Below, piece after piece: positions 19,002 through 28,718 of a stretch of DNA of 64,000 nt (its first letter is position 1; each line of letters begins with the position of its first letter). The notes under the pieces were generated by a model, which did no database searches, was not told the DNA's origin, and saw nothing but the letters and a program-made list of their open reading frames with translations. This stretch comes from Alphaproteobacteria bacterium (lineage in GTDB: Bacteria; Pseudomonadota; Alphaproteobacteria; Micropepsales; Micropepsaceae). The position numbers were made by a program, and so were the translations under genes. Location of the stretch: assembly GCA_017983635.1 (NCBI GenBank), contig JAGOBA010000002.1, forward strand, positions 186,001 through 250,000, given 5' to 3'.

Positions 19002-19790
19002 CTAATTTTTTCGCGTCACAAACGGCAGCGTCGACGTCAGCCCGCCATCGACCGGGAACGCCTGGCCGTTGACGTAGGACGCTTCATCCGACGCCAAAAA
19101 CAGCGCCATCGCCGCGATCTCCTCCGGGTGCCCATAGCGCGCCGTCGGATTGAGTTGCCCGATCTTGCCCTCGTTCCCGCGCGCCCGCGCCCCATCGAAG
19201 ATCGGTTTCGTCATGCCCGTCTCGATCAACCCAGGGCAGATCGCGTTGACGCGCACGCCCGTTCCGTAAAGCTCATTCGCCGTCACCTGCACCAGTGAGA
19301 TCACGCCAGCCTTCGACGCCGAATAGGGTGTGGGCCCCGCGTTCGCCCGCAAGCCGGCAACCGACGCCGTACAGACGATCGCGCCCTTCTTCTGCGCCAC
19401 CATCAGCGGCACGACATGTTTGATCGCCAAGAACGGTCCGATTAAGTTGACGCGCAAAATCTCCTGCCACTGCTCGACCGTCTGCTCCGTGATCGGTGCA
19501 TAGCTGCCGCCCGTGATCCCGGCATTGGCGTAGATCGCATCGACGCCACCGAACTCTTTGACGGCGCGCGCGACATAGCCCTTGACCTCGGCCTCGACGC
19601 CGACGTCGGCCTTCAGCCCGACCGCGCGTCCGCCCGCCTTCGTGATCGCCTCGACCGTCTCGTGCACGCCGTCCGTCTTGTCGACGCAAAGAACAGCCGC
19701 CCCTTCCTGCGCGAACAGCTTCGCCGACGCGCGACCGATCCCCGACCCCGCGCCCGTGATGATCGTGCGCTTACCCTGCATGCGGCTCAT
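19002..19790 (-). CDS. Short-chain dehydrogenase/reductase
   Basis: This 262-residue classical SDR has the cofactor motif TGAGSGIGRAS near the N-terminus, the NAG block (YANAGITGG), the catalytic Ser in ASVAG, and YSASK with Tyr and Lys. The ending YVNGQAFPVDGG is typical of the 3-oxoacyl reductase-like subgroup. An acidic residue after the second strand (VDKTDG) favours NAD over NADP. A good ribosome-binding site (AGGAG) precedes the ATG. It follows korB by 10 bp, but no direct role with that complex can be assigned. Confidence 0.93.
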   Translation of the reverse strand: MSRMQGKRTIITGAGSGIGRASAKLFAQEGAAVLCVDKTDGVHETVEAITKAGGRAVGLKADVGVEAEVKGYVARAVKEFGGVDAIYANAGITGGSYAPITEQTVEQWQEILRVNLIGPFLAIKHVVPLMVAQKKGAIVCTASVAGLRANAGPTPYSASKAGVISLVQVTANELYGTGVRVNAICPGLIETGMTKPIFDGARARGNEGKIGQLNPTARYGHPEEIAAMALFLASDEASYVNGQAFPVDGGLTSTLPFVTRKN

Positions 19791-19800
19791 TCGGCGGCTC

Positions 19801-20856
19801 CTAGCGATATTCGTCGTTGATCGCCTCTAGCGCCTTCGCGCCCGGGCACAGTTCCTTGGCGGAGAGCCGGTTCAGCGGCACGTCGACCGTGCGCAAGAAC
19901 GCGTGCAAATCCCGCGGGTTCGGATCGAGATAGAGCAGGCCCGTCACCAGCTCGCCCTGCTCGTGATGCTTCTGCAGATAGTCCATCGCCGCTACCCGGT
20001 TCGTCGGGTCATAGCCGTCGTGGATCTTGTGCAGCCGGATGAGCGAACCGTCGTGCTGCTCCACATCGCGCCCGGTCCCAGGCTCATAGTCAACCGTAAT
20101 CTCCGCGCGGCTTTCGATGAAATCGATCCTGTTCACCGCCTCGTTATGCTCGCGTACGAAGTCGAAGCTCTTCGTCGAACCCGCGTGATTGTTGAATGCG
20201 ACGCACGGCGAAATCACATCGATGAACGCCGGCCCGTTATGCGCCATCGCGGCCTTGATCAGCGGCACTAGCTGCCCCTTGTCGCCCGAGAACGAGCGCG
20301 CCACGAACGTCGCCCCCGCCATCAGCGCCATACCGACCAGATCGATCGGCGCGTCGTTGTTCGTTCCGCCCGCCTTCGACTTTGAGCCGCGGTCGGCCGT
20401 CGCCGAGAACTGCCCCTTGGTCAGCCCGTACACACCGTTGTTCTCGGTGATGTAAACCATGTTCACGCCGCGCCGGACGCAATGCACGAACTGCCCAAGC
20501 CCGATTGAGGCCGAGTCGCCGTCGCCCGAAATGCCGAGGTAGAGCAAATTTCGATTGGCGAGGTTTGCGCCGGTCAGCACCGACGGCATGCGCCCGTGCA
20601 CCGAGTTGAACCCGTGGCTCTGTCCCAACAGATAGTCCGGCGTCTTCGAGGAGCAGCCAATGCCTGAGAGCTTGGCGACCCGATGCGGCTCGATGTTGAG
20701 CTCGAAACAAGCCTGGATCAGCGCCGCCGAAATCGAATCGTGCCCGCACCCCGCGCACAGCGTCGAAATCGCACCTTCATAGTCGCGATGCGTAAACCCG
20801 CGCTCGTTCTTTTCCAGCGCCGGATGCCGAAACTTCGGCTTGGTCAGGTAGGTCAT
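19801..20856 (-). CDS. korB: 2-oxoacid:ferredoxin oxidoreductase, beta subunit (KorB-like)
   Basis: The beta subunit binds thiamine diphosphate and a [4Fe-4S] cluster and oxidatively decarboxylates a 2-oxoacid, probably 2-oxoglutarate, to an acyl-CoA while reducing ferredoxin. The 351-residue protein has cluster cysteines in CAGCGHDS (Cys34, Cys37) and GIGCSSKT (Cys68). The thiamine diphosphate motif is GISGDGDSASIG, with NNGVYGLTKGQ after it. Its ATG overlaps the alpha-subunit stop by 4 nt. Length and sequence fit the two-subunit alpha-beta type found in aerobic bacteria. The gene symbol assumes 2-oxoglutarate as substrate. Confidence 0.92.
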   Translation of the reverse strand: MTYLTKPKFRHPALEKNERGFTHRDYEGAISTLCAGCGHDSISAALIQACFELNIEPHRVAKLSGIGCSSKTPDYLLGQSHGFNSVHGRMPSVLTGANLANRNLLYLGISGDGDSASIGLGQFVHCVRRGVNMVYITENNGVYGLTKGQFSATADRGSKSKAGGTNNDAPIDLVGMALMAGATFVARSFSGDKGQLVPLIKAAMAHNGPAFIDVISPCVAFNNHAGSTKSFDFVREHNEAVNRIDFIESRAEITVDYEPGTGRDVEQHDGSLIRLHKIHDGYDPTNRVAAMDYLQKHHEQGELVTGLLYLDPNPRDLHAFLRTVDVPLNRLSAKELCPGAKALEAINDEYR

Positions 20857-22694
20857 GACGCAACCTTTGTGCGGGCGGGTTTGCCGAAGGCCTTCAACCG
20901 CTCCGAGATTTCCTTGGTGATGAACCGCGCCGTAATCGGCGCCCCGTCGTAATGCAGGATCGAGATAAACCGGGCCGGATCGATCGCACCCTCATTGACC
21001 AGCAACATCCGCATCTGCGCATCGCGGTTCTGCTCCACGACGAACACTTGATCGTGGTTGTTGATGAACTCGATCACGCTGTCGGCGAACGGAAAAGCCC
21101 GAAGCCGCATCGTATCGAGATGGATGCCCTGCCCCTCCAACGACGCGACGGCCTCATCCATCGCCGCCGACGTCGAGCCGAAATAGATCACGCCATAGCG
21201 CGTCGCTTGGCTCGCACTGCGGATCACCGGTCCTGGCACCAGCCGCTTCGCCGTATCAAGCTTGCGTAGCAAACGCTGCATATTATCGACGTAGTCGGAG
21301 CCTTCTTCCGAATACTTCGCATACCTGTTCCGCGACGTGCCACGCGTAAAGTAGGCGCCCTTCGTCGGATGTGTGCCGGGCAGCGTGCGATAGGGAATGG
21401 CGTCGCCGTCGACGTCGAGATAACGCCCGAACTCCTTGCCCGCCTCAAGCTCCTCCGCCGTCATCACCTTGCCGCGGTCATAGGCCCGCGTGTCGTCCCA
21501 CTTGAACGGCTTGGTCAGCCAATCGTTCATCCCGATATCGAGATCGAGCAGCACGAAGATCGGCGTCTGCAACCGCTCCGCCAAATCGAACGACTGTGCC
21601 GCAAACTCGAAAGACTCGCCCGGATCCTCCGGCAGCAGCAACACGTGCTTCGTGTCGCCGTGGCTCGCATAAGCGCAAATCTTCAAATCCGATTGCTGCG
21701 TGCGCGTCGGCATGCCGGTCGACGGCCCACCGCGCTGAATGTCGAAAATCACCGCCGGAATCTCGGCGAAATACGAAAGGCCCAAGAACTCCTGCATCAA
21801 TGAGATGCCGGGCCCCGACGTCGCCGTGAACGCCCGCGCACCGTTCCACCCCGCCCCGATCACCGACCCGATCGCCGAAAGCTCGTCTTCCGATTGGATG
21901 ATCGCAAAGCGATTCTTCTTCGTCTCCGGATCGACGCGAAGCCGCTTGCAATGCTTCGTAAACGCCTCCGCCATCGAGGTCGACGGCGTGATCGGATACC
22001 AAGCGCAAACCGTGGCGCCGCCATAGACCGCGCCCAGCGCCGCCGCATCGTTGCCGTCGACGAAAATGCGATCCCCGACCTTGTCGGACTTGCGCACCGA
22101 AAGCCCGCAAGCGCCCTTCAAATGTTCCCGCACATAGTCGCGGCCCAAGCCCAGCGCCTCGATGTTGGGCTTGATCAGCCGGTCCTTGCCGGCGTATTGC
22201 TCGGCGACCAGCTTCTCGACCACGGCGTGATCGATATCGAGCAGCGCCGCCAGCGCACCGACATAGATCATGTTCTTCAAGAGCTGCCGGTCGCGCGGCA
22301 GCTCGTACCGGCTGTTCGCGATTGCCGTCAGCGGCATGCCGATGACGTTGATGTCGGGCCGGAACTTCGACGGCGGCAGTGGCTTCGTCGAATCGTAGAA
22401 CAGATAGCCGCCCGCATCGACTTCCTTGACGTCCTTCTCCCAGGTCTGCGGGTTCATCGGCACCATCAGATCGACACCGCCGCGCCGCCCGACCCAGCCT
22501 TCGCCCGAAACGCGCACCTCGTACCAGGTCGGCAGGCCCTGAATGTTCGACGGGAAAATGTTCCGCGTCGCGATCGGCACGCCCATCCTTAAGATCGAGC
22601 GGGCAAAAAGTTCGTTCGCGCTCGCCGAGCCCGAGCCATTGACGTTCGCAAATTTGACGACGAAATCGTTCGTCGCCTCTATCGGCTTTGGCAT
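20853..22694 (-). CDS. korA: 2-oxoacid:ferredoxin oxidoreductase, fused gamma-alpha subunit (KorA-like)
   Basis: This 613-residue subunit joins the gamma domain (residues 1-190, starting FVVKFANVNGSGSASANELF) to the alpha domain (from about 215, starting DGNDAAALGAVYGGATVCAW). The block YPITPSTSMAEAF and the later GPGISLMQEF are standard for pyruvate/2-oxoglutarate ferredoxin oxidoreductases. It partners korB, with which it overlaps by 4 nt. It overlaps the upstream flavoprotein gene by 16 nt, so three proteins come from one coupled message. Confidence 0.92.
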   Translation of the reverse strand: MPKPIEATNDFVVKFANVNGSGSASANELFARSILRMGVPIATRNIFPSNIQGLPTWYEVRVSGEGWVGRRGGVDLMVPMNPQTWEKDVKEVDAGGYLFYDSTKPLPPSKFRPDINVIGMPLTAIANSRYELPRDRQLLKNMIYVGALAALLDIDHAVVEKLVAEQYAGKDRLIKPNIEALGLGRDYVREHLKGACGLSVRKSDKVGDRIFVDGNDAAALGAVYGGATVCAWYPITPSTSMAEAFTKHCKRLRVDPETKKNRFAIIQSEDELSAIGSVIGAGWNGARAFTATSGPGISLMQEFLGLSYFAEIPAVIFDIQRGGPSTGMPTRTQQSDLKICAYASHGDTKHVLLLPEDPGESFEFAAQSFDLAERLQTPIFVLLDLDIGMNDWLTKPFKWDDTRAYDRGKVMTAEELEAGKEFGRYLDVDGDAIPYRTLPGTHPTKGAYFTRGTSRNRYAKYSEEGSDYVDNMQRLLRKLDTAKRLVPGPVIRSASQATRYGVIYFGSTSAAMDEAVASLEGQGIHLDTMRLRAFPFADSVIEFINNHDQVFVVEQNRDAQMRMLLVNEGAIDPARFISILHYDGAPITARFITKEISERLKAFGKPARTKVAS

Positions 22695-24493
22695 GGCCCC
22701 GCCTGCGCAGTTTCAAGAAGAAATTTTTGCATGTCCCACGCACCCGTCGGGCAGCGCTCGGCGCACAAACCGCAGTGCAGGCAAAGGTCTTCGTCCTTCA
22801 CCATCACCCGGCCGGTTTTCAACCCGTCGCCGATATAGAGATCCTGGCTCGCGTTCTTCGCCGGCACCGTGAGCCGCGCGCGCAGCTCTTTCTCGTCGCC
22901 GTTCTCCGTGAACGTGATGCAGTCGAGCGGACAAATATCGACGCACGCATCGCACTCGATGCAGAGCTTCGGCGCGAACACCGTCTGCACGTCGCAGTTC
23001 AAGCAGCGCTGCGTTTCCTTGTAGCCGAGCTCCCGGTCGAACCCGAGTTCGACCTCGGCCTTCACGTCCTTCAGCGCAATCTCGTTCGGCAGATGCGGCA
23101 CCTTGTAACGAAGGTCGAGCGCGATGTCGTTGTCGTACGACCACTCGTGGATGCCCATCTTCTGGCTCATCAGATTGACCAGCGGCGGCGGCCGGTCGGC
23201 GACCGATTTCCCTTGCACGAACTGGTCGATCGAAATCGCCGCGCCATGACCGTGCGCAACCGCCCAGATGATGTTCTTAGGCCCGAATGCCGCGTCGCCC
23301 CCGAAAAACACGCGCGGATTGCTCGACTGATAAGTCACCTCGTCGACCTTCGGCATGCCCCATTTGTCGAACTCGATACCGGCATCCCGCTCGATCCAGG
23401 GAAACGCATTCTCCTGACCGACCGCCACCAGTACGTCGTCGCATTCGATGAACACCTCCGGCTCGCCCGATGGCACCAGATTGCGCTTACCCTTCGCGTC
23501 GTACTCGGCCTTGACCTTCTCAAACGTCATCCCGGTCAGCTTGCCGTTCTGATGCTTGAATTCCCTAGGCACCAGGAAGTTATGGATGGGGATACCCTCC
23601 CGCATCGAATCTTCCTTCTCCCAAGGGCTGGCCTTCATCTCCTCAAAGCCCGACCGCACGACGACCTTCACGTCGTCCCCACCGAGCCGCCGCGACGTGC
23701 GGCAGCAATCCATCGCCGTGTTGCCGCCGCCCAGCACGATGACGCGCCGGCCGATCTTCGTCGTATGTCCGAACGACACCGACGACAGCCAATCGATGCC
23801 GATGTGAATGTTGGCGGCCGCTTCCGCGCGGCCCGGCAATTCGAGATTGCGTCCGCGCGGCGCGCCCGAGCCCACGAAAACCGCATCGAACCCTTCGGCC
23901 AACACCGCCTTCAAACTATCGACGCGCTTGCCCAGCCGCAGCTCCGGCTGCAAATGCGTGATGAACCCGACCTCTTCATCGAGTACGCGCTCCGGTAGGC
24001 GGAACTTCGGAATCTGCGTCCGCATCATGCCGCCCGCCGCCGGGTCCTGATCGTAGACCACCACGTGATAGCCGAGCGGAAGCAAATCGCGCGCAACGGT
24101 CAGCGACGCCGGCCCCGCGCCGATCAGCGCAATCCGCTTTCCGTTCTTCGTTGTCGCCGGCCCCGGCAGCCGATCCCGCACGTCGCCCTTGTTGTCCGCC
24201 GCGACGCGCTTCAGTCGGCAGATCGCCACAGGCTCGTCCTCGACCCGCCCGCGCCGGCAAGCCGGCTCGCAAGGCCGATCGCACGTGCGCCCCAGGATCC
24301 CCGGGAAAACATTCGACTTCCAATTGACCATATAGGCGTCGGCATAACGCCCCGCCGCGATCAGCCGGATATATTCCGGCACGGGTGTATGCGCGGGACA
24401 CGCCCACTGGCAGTCGACGACCTTATGGAAGTAGTCCGGATTGGAAATGTCCGTCGGCTTCATGCCCGGCGCACCCGGTGCGTGGATATTCAT
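22679..24493 (-). CDS. FAD-dependent NAD(P)H oxidoreductase with GltD-like core and C-terminal ferredoxin domain
   Basis: This 604-residue protein resembles glutamate synthase small subunit/NfnB flavoproteins. The N-terminal cysteine region (CQWACPAHTP, then CDRPCEPACRRG) can hold iron-sulfur clusters. An FAD site IALIGAGPASL lies near residue 122 and an NAD(P)H site VIVLGGGNTAMD near 250. The C-terminal part adds two [4Fe-4S] motifs (CIECDACVDICPLDC and CLHCGLCAERCP). Coupled translation with korA and korB suggests it moves electrons between NAD(P)H and the ferredoxin used by that enzyme. Whether it bifurcates electrons is not decided by sequence. Confidence 0.85.
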   Translation of the reverse strand: MNIHAPGAPGMKPTDISNPDYFHKVVDCQWACPAHTPVPEYIRLIAAGRYADAYMVNWKSNVFPGILGRTCDRPCEPACRRGRVEDEPVAICRLKRVAADNKGDVRDRLPGPATTKNGKRIALIGAGPASLTVARDLLPLGYHVVVYDQDPAAGGMMRTQIPKFRLPERVLDEEVGFITHLQPELRLGKRVDSLKAVLAEGFDAVFVGSGAPRGRNLELPGRAEAAANIHIGIDWLSSVSFGHTTKIGRRVIVLGGGNTAMDCCRTSRRLGGDDVKVVVRSGFEEMKASPWEKEDSMREGIPIHNFLVPREFKHQNGKLTGMTFEKVKAEYDAKGKRNLVPSGEPEVFIECDDVLVAVGQENAFPWIERDAGIEFDKWGMPKVDEVTYQSSNPRVFFGGDAAFGPKNIIWAVAHGHGAAISIDQFVQGKSVADRPPPLVNLMSQKMGIHEWSYDNDIALDLRYKVPHLPNEIALKDVKAEVELGFDRELGYKETQRCLNCDVQTVFAPKLCIECDACVDICPLDCITFTENGDEKELRARLTVPAKNASQDLYIGDGLKTGRVMVKDEDLCLHCGLCAERCPTGAWDMQKFLLETAQAGPCQSR

Positions 24494-24703
24494 CGCGCGA
24501 AAAGTCTCCTCCGCGAGGTCGCTGATGTTCTTGAATGCCTGAAGCGCAAAGCGATCCCCGGGGCGCCACTATAGTGTCCGCGCCCGCCCGCGCCAGCGAA
24601 GATTCAGGGCGATTGTCCCTCGCGTTTTGGGGATTTGCGGCGGTTGCGAACGGCCTGCGTCTGGCGTCTATTCACCCTACGACATCAATGAGATGGGGCA
24701 CGC

Positions 24704-27154
24704 ATGGCGGAGAAGTCGAACGATCTGGCGAAGCATCCTTTGCGGCTGAAGCCTGCGCGCCTGCGCCGCGTCTGCGATCCGAAGTCGTTCGGCTTCAAGA
24801 CCACCGCCGAGCTCAAGCCCTTTGACGGTCTGATCGGGCAAAGCCGCGCGTTGGAGGCCCTCGATCTGGGCGCCCGCATCGATAAGCCCGGCTTCAACCT
24901 CTTCGTGCTCGGTGAACGCGGCACCGCCCGCCACAGCACCGTGCGCGGCATGATCGATCAATACGCGGCGAAGTTGCCCGCCCCCGCCGACTGGATTTAC
25001 GTCGCCAATACCGAGCAACCCGATCGCCCCCGCGCGCTGTCGCTGCCGCCCGGCCGCGCGCACCAATTCAAAGCCGCGATGGACCACGCCATCGACGAGT
25101 TGTTCTCTCTCGTCCCCGCCATCTTCGAGAGCGCCGAATACCAAGCCCGCCGCCGCACCGCGCTCGAAGACGTGAACAACCAGCAGGAACAGGCGTTCGA
25201 AGCCTTGAACGAAAAGGCGCGCGCGCAAGACATCACATTGATGCGCACGCAGGCTGGTTTCTCGTTCGCGCCGCTCGCCAAAGACGGCGTCATGCCGCCG
25301 GAAACGTTCAATCAGCTCCCCGAGGCGGACCGCAAAGCGATCATTGGGCGCATCGAAGCACTGCAGAGTGAGCTCGCGACATTGATCGAGCGACTCCCCG
25401 GATGGGAGCGCGAACGGCGCCAGCGCATCATGGACCTCGATCGCGAATACGCCCGCCTTGCCGTCGCGGACGTGATGAAAGACGTGGCCCAAGGCGTCGC
25501 CGACCTGCCGCAGATCCGCGCCTACGTCGAAACCACGACCACCGAACTCGTCAAGCAGGTCGGCCTCTTCCGGGCCGCAGGGCCGATAAAGCGCGACGAC
25601 GCCCCGCCGCACCCGATGCAAATGGCCGAAGCGATCACCGAAGCGGACCCGCGCTTTCGCCGCTTCCGCGTGAACCTATTCGTCGGCGATGGCGCAAAAG
25701 CTTGCGCGCCTGTCGTCGTCGAAGACAATCCGTCGATCGGCAACCTCATCGGCCGCATCGAACAACAAGCGCAGATGGGCGCCCTGTTCACGGACTTTAC
25801 CTTGATCCGCCCCGGCAGCCTGCACCTGGCCAACGGCGGCTATCTCCTGATCGACGCCCGCCGCCTGCTGCTCGAACCCTATGCGTGGGAAATGCTGAAG
25901 CGCTGCCTGCGCGCCCGCACGATCACGATCGAATCCCCGACCGACCGCATGTCGATCATGGCGACCGCGGGCCTGAAGCCCGACACCATCCCGCTATCGA
26001 CCAAAGTAATCCTGTTCGGCGACCGTCAGCTCTACTACGCTCTCTTCGAAGGCGACCCCGACTTCGCAGAGCTCTTCAAGATCGCCGTCGACTTCGAAGA
26101 CACTGTCGATTGGACCGACGCAACTGCCAACGACTACGCGCGCCTGATCGCCTCGATCGCGAGGCGCGAGGCCTTGCGCGCCCTCTCGCCCGCCGCTGTC
26201 GCCCTCGTGATCGAAGAACTGGCCCGCGAGGCCGAAGACGCCTCGAAGCTCTCGCTGCGCATCGGCACGCTTGCCGACCATCTGCGCGAGGCCGACTTCT
26301 GGGCTGCAGAGGCGGGGCACAAAGTCATCGACGCCGTCGACATCGACCGCGCCAGCGACGCCTGGAAGCGCCGCCACGATCGCGTCGCCCTGCGCGGCCA
26401 GGAAATGATCGAGCGTGAGATCATGCTTGTCGACACCGCCGGCGCCAAAGTCGGCCAGATCAACGGCCTCGCTGTGATGTCTTTGGGGGGCTACGCGTTT
26501 GGCAAGCCAAGCCGCATCACCGCACGCGTCCGCGTCGGCGCTGGTGAGGTGATCGACGTCGAACGCGAAGCGGCGATGGGCGGCCCGTCCCACACGAAGG
26601 GCGTGCTGATCCTAAGTTCGTTTCTCTCGACCCGCTACGCGCTGAACCGCCCGATGTCGCTGCATGCGAGCCTCGTCTTCGAACAATCCTACGGCGGCGT
26701 CGACGGCGACAGCGCCTCCTCGACCGAACTCTACGCCCTCTTGTCCGCGCTCTCCGACGTTCCGATCCGCCAAGGCATTGCCGTCACCGGCTCCGTCAAC
26801 CAGCGCGGCGAGGTTCAGGCGATCGGCGGCGTGAACGAAAAAATCGAAGGCTACTTCGCCCTCTGCAAAACCCGCGGCCTCGACGGCACGCACGGCGTGA
26901 TGATCCCAAAAGCCAACGAACAACACCTCATGCTCGACCGCGAAATCGTCGAGGCGGTTGAGGCCGGTCAGTTCCACGTCTTCGCGGTCACAACGATCGA
27001 CGAAGGCATCGCCCTTCTCACCGACGCAACGGCCGGCGAACGCGGCAAGGACGGCCTCTACCCCAAAGACACCATCAACCGCCGCGTCGAAGACAAATTG
27101 ATCACCTTTGCCGAAATGCGCCGGGAGTTCGCAGCCGTGAAGCCGATCGCCTAA
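24704..27154 (+). CDS. Lon-like ATP-dependent protease (AAA_32 / LonB-like)
   Basis: This 816-residue protein has an N-terminal AAA+-like region, a long helical insert (about residues 150-290) and a C-terminal Lon protease domain. The catalytic dyad is Ser670 in DGDSASS and Lys713 in VNEKIEG, the same 43-residue spacing as in E. coli Lon. The phosphate-binding loop reads GERGTARHST, with Arg where Lys is usual, as in other members of this uncharacterised branch. There is no classical Lon substrate-binding domain. Its stop overlaps the convergent FMN-oxidase stop by 4 nt. Confidence 0.9.
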   Translation: MAEKSNDLAKHPLRLKPARLRRVCDPKSFGFKTTAELKPFDGLIGQSRALEALDLGARIDKPGFNLFVLGERGTARHSTVRGMIDQYAAKLPAPADWIYVANTEQPDRPRALSLPPGRAHQFKAAMDHAIDELFSLVPAIFESAEYQARRRTALEDVNNQQEQAFEALNEKARAQDITLMRTQAGFSFAPLAKDGVMPPETFNQLPEADRKAIIGRIEALQSELATLIERLPGWERERRQRIMDLDREYARLAVADVMKDVAQGVADLPQIRAYVETTTTELVKQVGLFRAAGPIKRDDAPPHPMQMAEAITEADPRFRRFRVNLFVGDGAKACAPVVVEDNPSIGNLIGRIEQQAQMGALFTDFTLIRPGSLHLANGGYLLIDARRLLLEPYAWEMLKRCLRARTITIESPTDRMSIMATAGLKPDTIPLSTKVILFGDRQLYYALFEGDPDFAELFKIAVDFEDTVDWTDATANDYARLIASIARREALRALSPAAVALVIEELAREAEDASKLSLRIGTLADHLREADFWAAEAGHKVIDAVDIDRASDAWKRRHDRVALRGQEMIEREIMLVDTAGAKVGQINGLAVMSLGGYAFGKPSRITARVRVGAGEVIDVEREAAMGGPSHTKGVLILSSFLSTRYALNRPMSLHASLVFEQSYGGVDGDSASSTELYALLSALSDVPIRQGIAVTGSVNQRGEVQAIGGVNEKIEGYFALCKTRGLDGTHGVMIPKANEQHLMLDREIVEAVEAGQFHVFAVTTIDEGIALLTDATAGERGKDGLYPKDTINRRVEDKLITFAEMRREFAAVKPIA

Positions 27155-28296
27155 CTCTCAACGACCGAAGCGTCGATGTCGGCCACGCGCGACTTACCGA
27201 TCAGCGCCATGCTGGTTCGAAGCTCGCGCTTCATCGTCTCCAGCACCGCCGTCACCCCGCGCTCGCCCTTGGCTGCAACGCCATAGACCCACGCCCGCCC
27301 GATCATGCAGGCCTTCGCGCCGAGCGCCAGCGCCCGCGTCACGTCCTGCCCGGAGCGAATGCCCCCGTCCATCAGCACGGTCGTCTTCGTGCCCACCGCC
27401 TCGACGATCTTCGGCAACACCGAAATCGACGACCGCGCCGCATCAAGCTGCCGCCCGCCGTGGTTCGACACGACAAGTCCGTCAGCGCCCGCCGCGACTG
27501 CTTCCTTCGCATCCTCCGGATCAAGCACACCCTTCAAGATCAGTGGCCCCTTCCAGAGCCCGCGCACCCATTCAAGGTCCTTCCAGGTCACACTCGGATC
27601 GAGCGCCGTTGTCGTCCATTGCAACAACGCGCCCAGCGACTTCGCGTCCTTCACCACGCCCGCAAGATTGCCGAACGTCAGCGGCCGCCCACGCACGCCG
27701 ACGTCGTAGATCCAGCGCGGCCGCGCTGCGAAACTCGCCGCCAACCGCAACTTCGACACCGCGGAGAGCTGCGCCCCCATGCCATTGCGAATGTCGCGAT
27801 ACCGCGTGCCCAACACCGGCAGGTCGACGGTGAACACCAGCGCGCCGCAGTTCGCCCCCTGTGCTCGTGCCAGAATCTCCTTCACAACACCTCGATCGCG
27901 CATCATGTAGAGCTGAAACCAAAACGGTTTCGAGGTCGCGGCCCGCACCTCCTCGATCGGACAAATCCCAACGGTCGAAAGCGTGTACGGCACACCAGCT
28001 GCCTCCGCCGCCCGCGCCGCCTGCACCTCCGCCCGCCGCGCCATCATGCCGGCGAACCCAACAGGCGCCAGGATCAGCGGCAACTCCATCCGTTGCCCGA
28101 ACAACGTCACCGACGTATCAAGTGCCGACACGTCGCGACAAACCTTTTGCTTTAGGCTCAGCTTCGAAAGGTCGTCGCGGTTCGCCCGAAGCGTCGCCTC
28201 ATCGAAAGCCCCGCCATCGACATAGTCGAACATCAACCGCGGCAACCGCCGCTTCGCGAGTTCGCGATAGTCAAAAACGGAAGCAGGTGCGAGCAT
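27151..28296 (-). CDS. FMN-dependent alpha-hydroxy-acid oxidase/dehydrogenase
   Basis: This 381-residue TIM-barrel flavoenzyme belongs to the lactate dehydrogenase/glycolate oxidase/mandelate dehydrogenase family. Visible motifs are the N-terminal FDYVDGGAFDE, PLILAPVGFAGM, the catalytic SNHGGRQLD with its proton-abstracting His and substrate-binding Arg, and the FMN-phosphate loop VLMDGGIRSGQD. The substrate is probably an L-2-hydroxy acid, but which one is not evident. The ATG at 28296 is preferred, since the longer start at 28323 runs into vapC. Confidence 0.93.
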   Translation of the reverse strand: MLAPASVFDYRELAKRRLPRLMFDYVDGGAFDEATLRANRDDLSKLSLKQKVCRDVSALDTSVTLFGQRMELPLILAPVGFAGMMARRAEVQAARAAEAAGVPYTLSTVGICPIEEVRAATSKPFWFQLYMMRDRGVVKEILARAQGANCGALVFTVDLPVLGTRYRDIRNGMGAQLSAVSKLRLAASFAARPRWIYDVGVRGRPLTFGNLAGVVKDAKSLGALLQWTTTALDPSVTWKDLEWVRGLWKGPLILKGVLDPEDAKEAVAAGADGLVVSNHGGRQLDAARSSISVLPKIVEAVGTKTTVLMDGGIRSGQDVTRALALGAKACMIGRAWVYGVAAKGERGVTAVLETMKRELRTSMALIGKSRVADIDASVVES

Positions 28297-28298
28297 AG

Positions 28299-28718
28299 CT
28301 AACCTTTCGCACGATCGAGCCAATCCTCGACGCGCAGACCCTTCACGCGCTTGAACCCGCGCACATTCGCTGTAACCAACGTCAACTTGCGCCGTAGCGC
28401 CTGACCCGCAATCTGGACGTCGTACGCGCCTACCGGCGTCCCAGACCTCTCAAGTATTGCGCGCACCGCGCCGGCCGCATCCGCATCTTCCCCGTCAAAA
28501 GGGATCTCGGAAAGCCGCGAAAAGAAAACCGAGAGCCGATCCCAGTTTCTGCGGACCTGATTGCTCTTGGCACTTCCGTATTGAAGCTCAAACCTCGAAA
28601 CTGCAGACACAGCGACCACGTCACCTGCAGAAAGCAAATCGTCCAACCGAATACGAACGCCTTGCGGCCTGTCGTTTAGGATCGAGATGCAGATGTTCGT
28701 ATCGAGCAAGTAGCTCAC
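28299..28718 (-). CDS. vapC: VapC-type PIN-domain ribonuclease toxin
   Basis: This 139-residue PIN-domain toxin cleaves RNA, usually initiator tRNA or rRNA, in a metal-dependent way. The acidic residues are Asp6 (LLDTNI), Glu44 (RFELQYG) and Asp100 (AYDVQIAGQA). A fourth position has Asn118 (TANVRGF), which is common in the family. It overlaps the antitoxin by 4 nt, so the pair is translationally coupled. Its stop lies 3 bases before the next gene. Confidence 0.93.
   Translation of the reverse strand: MSYLLDTNICISILNDRPQGVRIRLDDLLSAGDVVAVSAVSRFELQYGSAKSNQVRRNWDRLSVFFSRLSEIPFDGEDADAAGAVRAILERSGTPVGAYDVQIAGQALRRKLTLVTANVRGFKRVKGLRVEDWLDRAKG

Noticed and set aside
21478..22743. 421-residue frame overlapping korA in another phase
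   Set aside because: Composition is extreme in Arg and Gly, and korA is certain on motifs.
24567..24576. CACTATAGTG palindrome in the divergent region before the flavoprotein operon
   Set aside because: It resembles a -10 box, but no good -35 lies 16-18 bp away, so I do not call a promoter.
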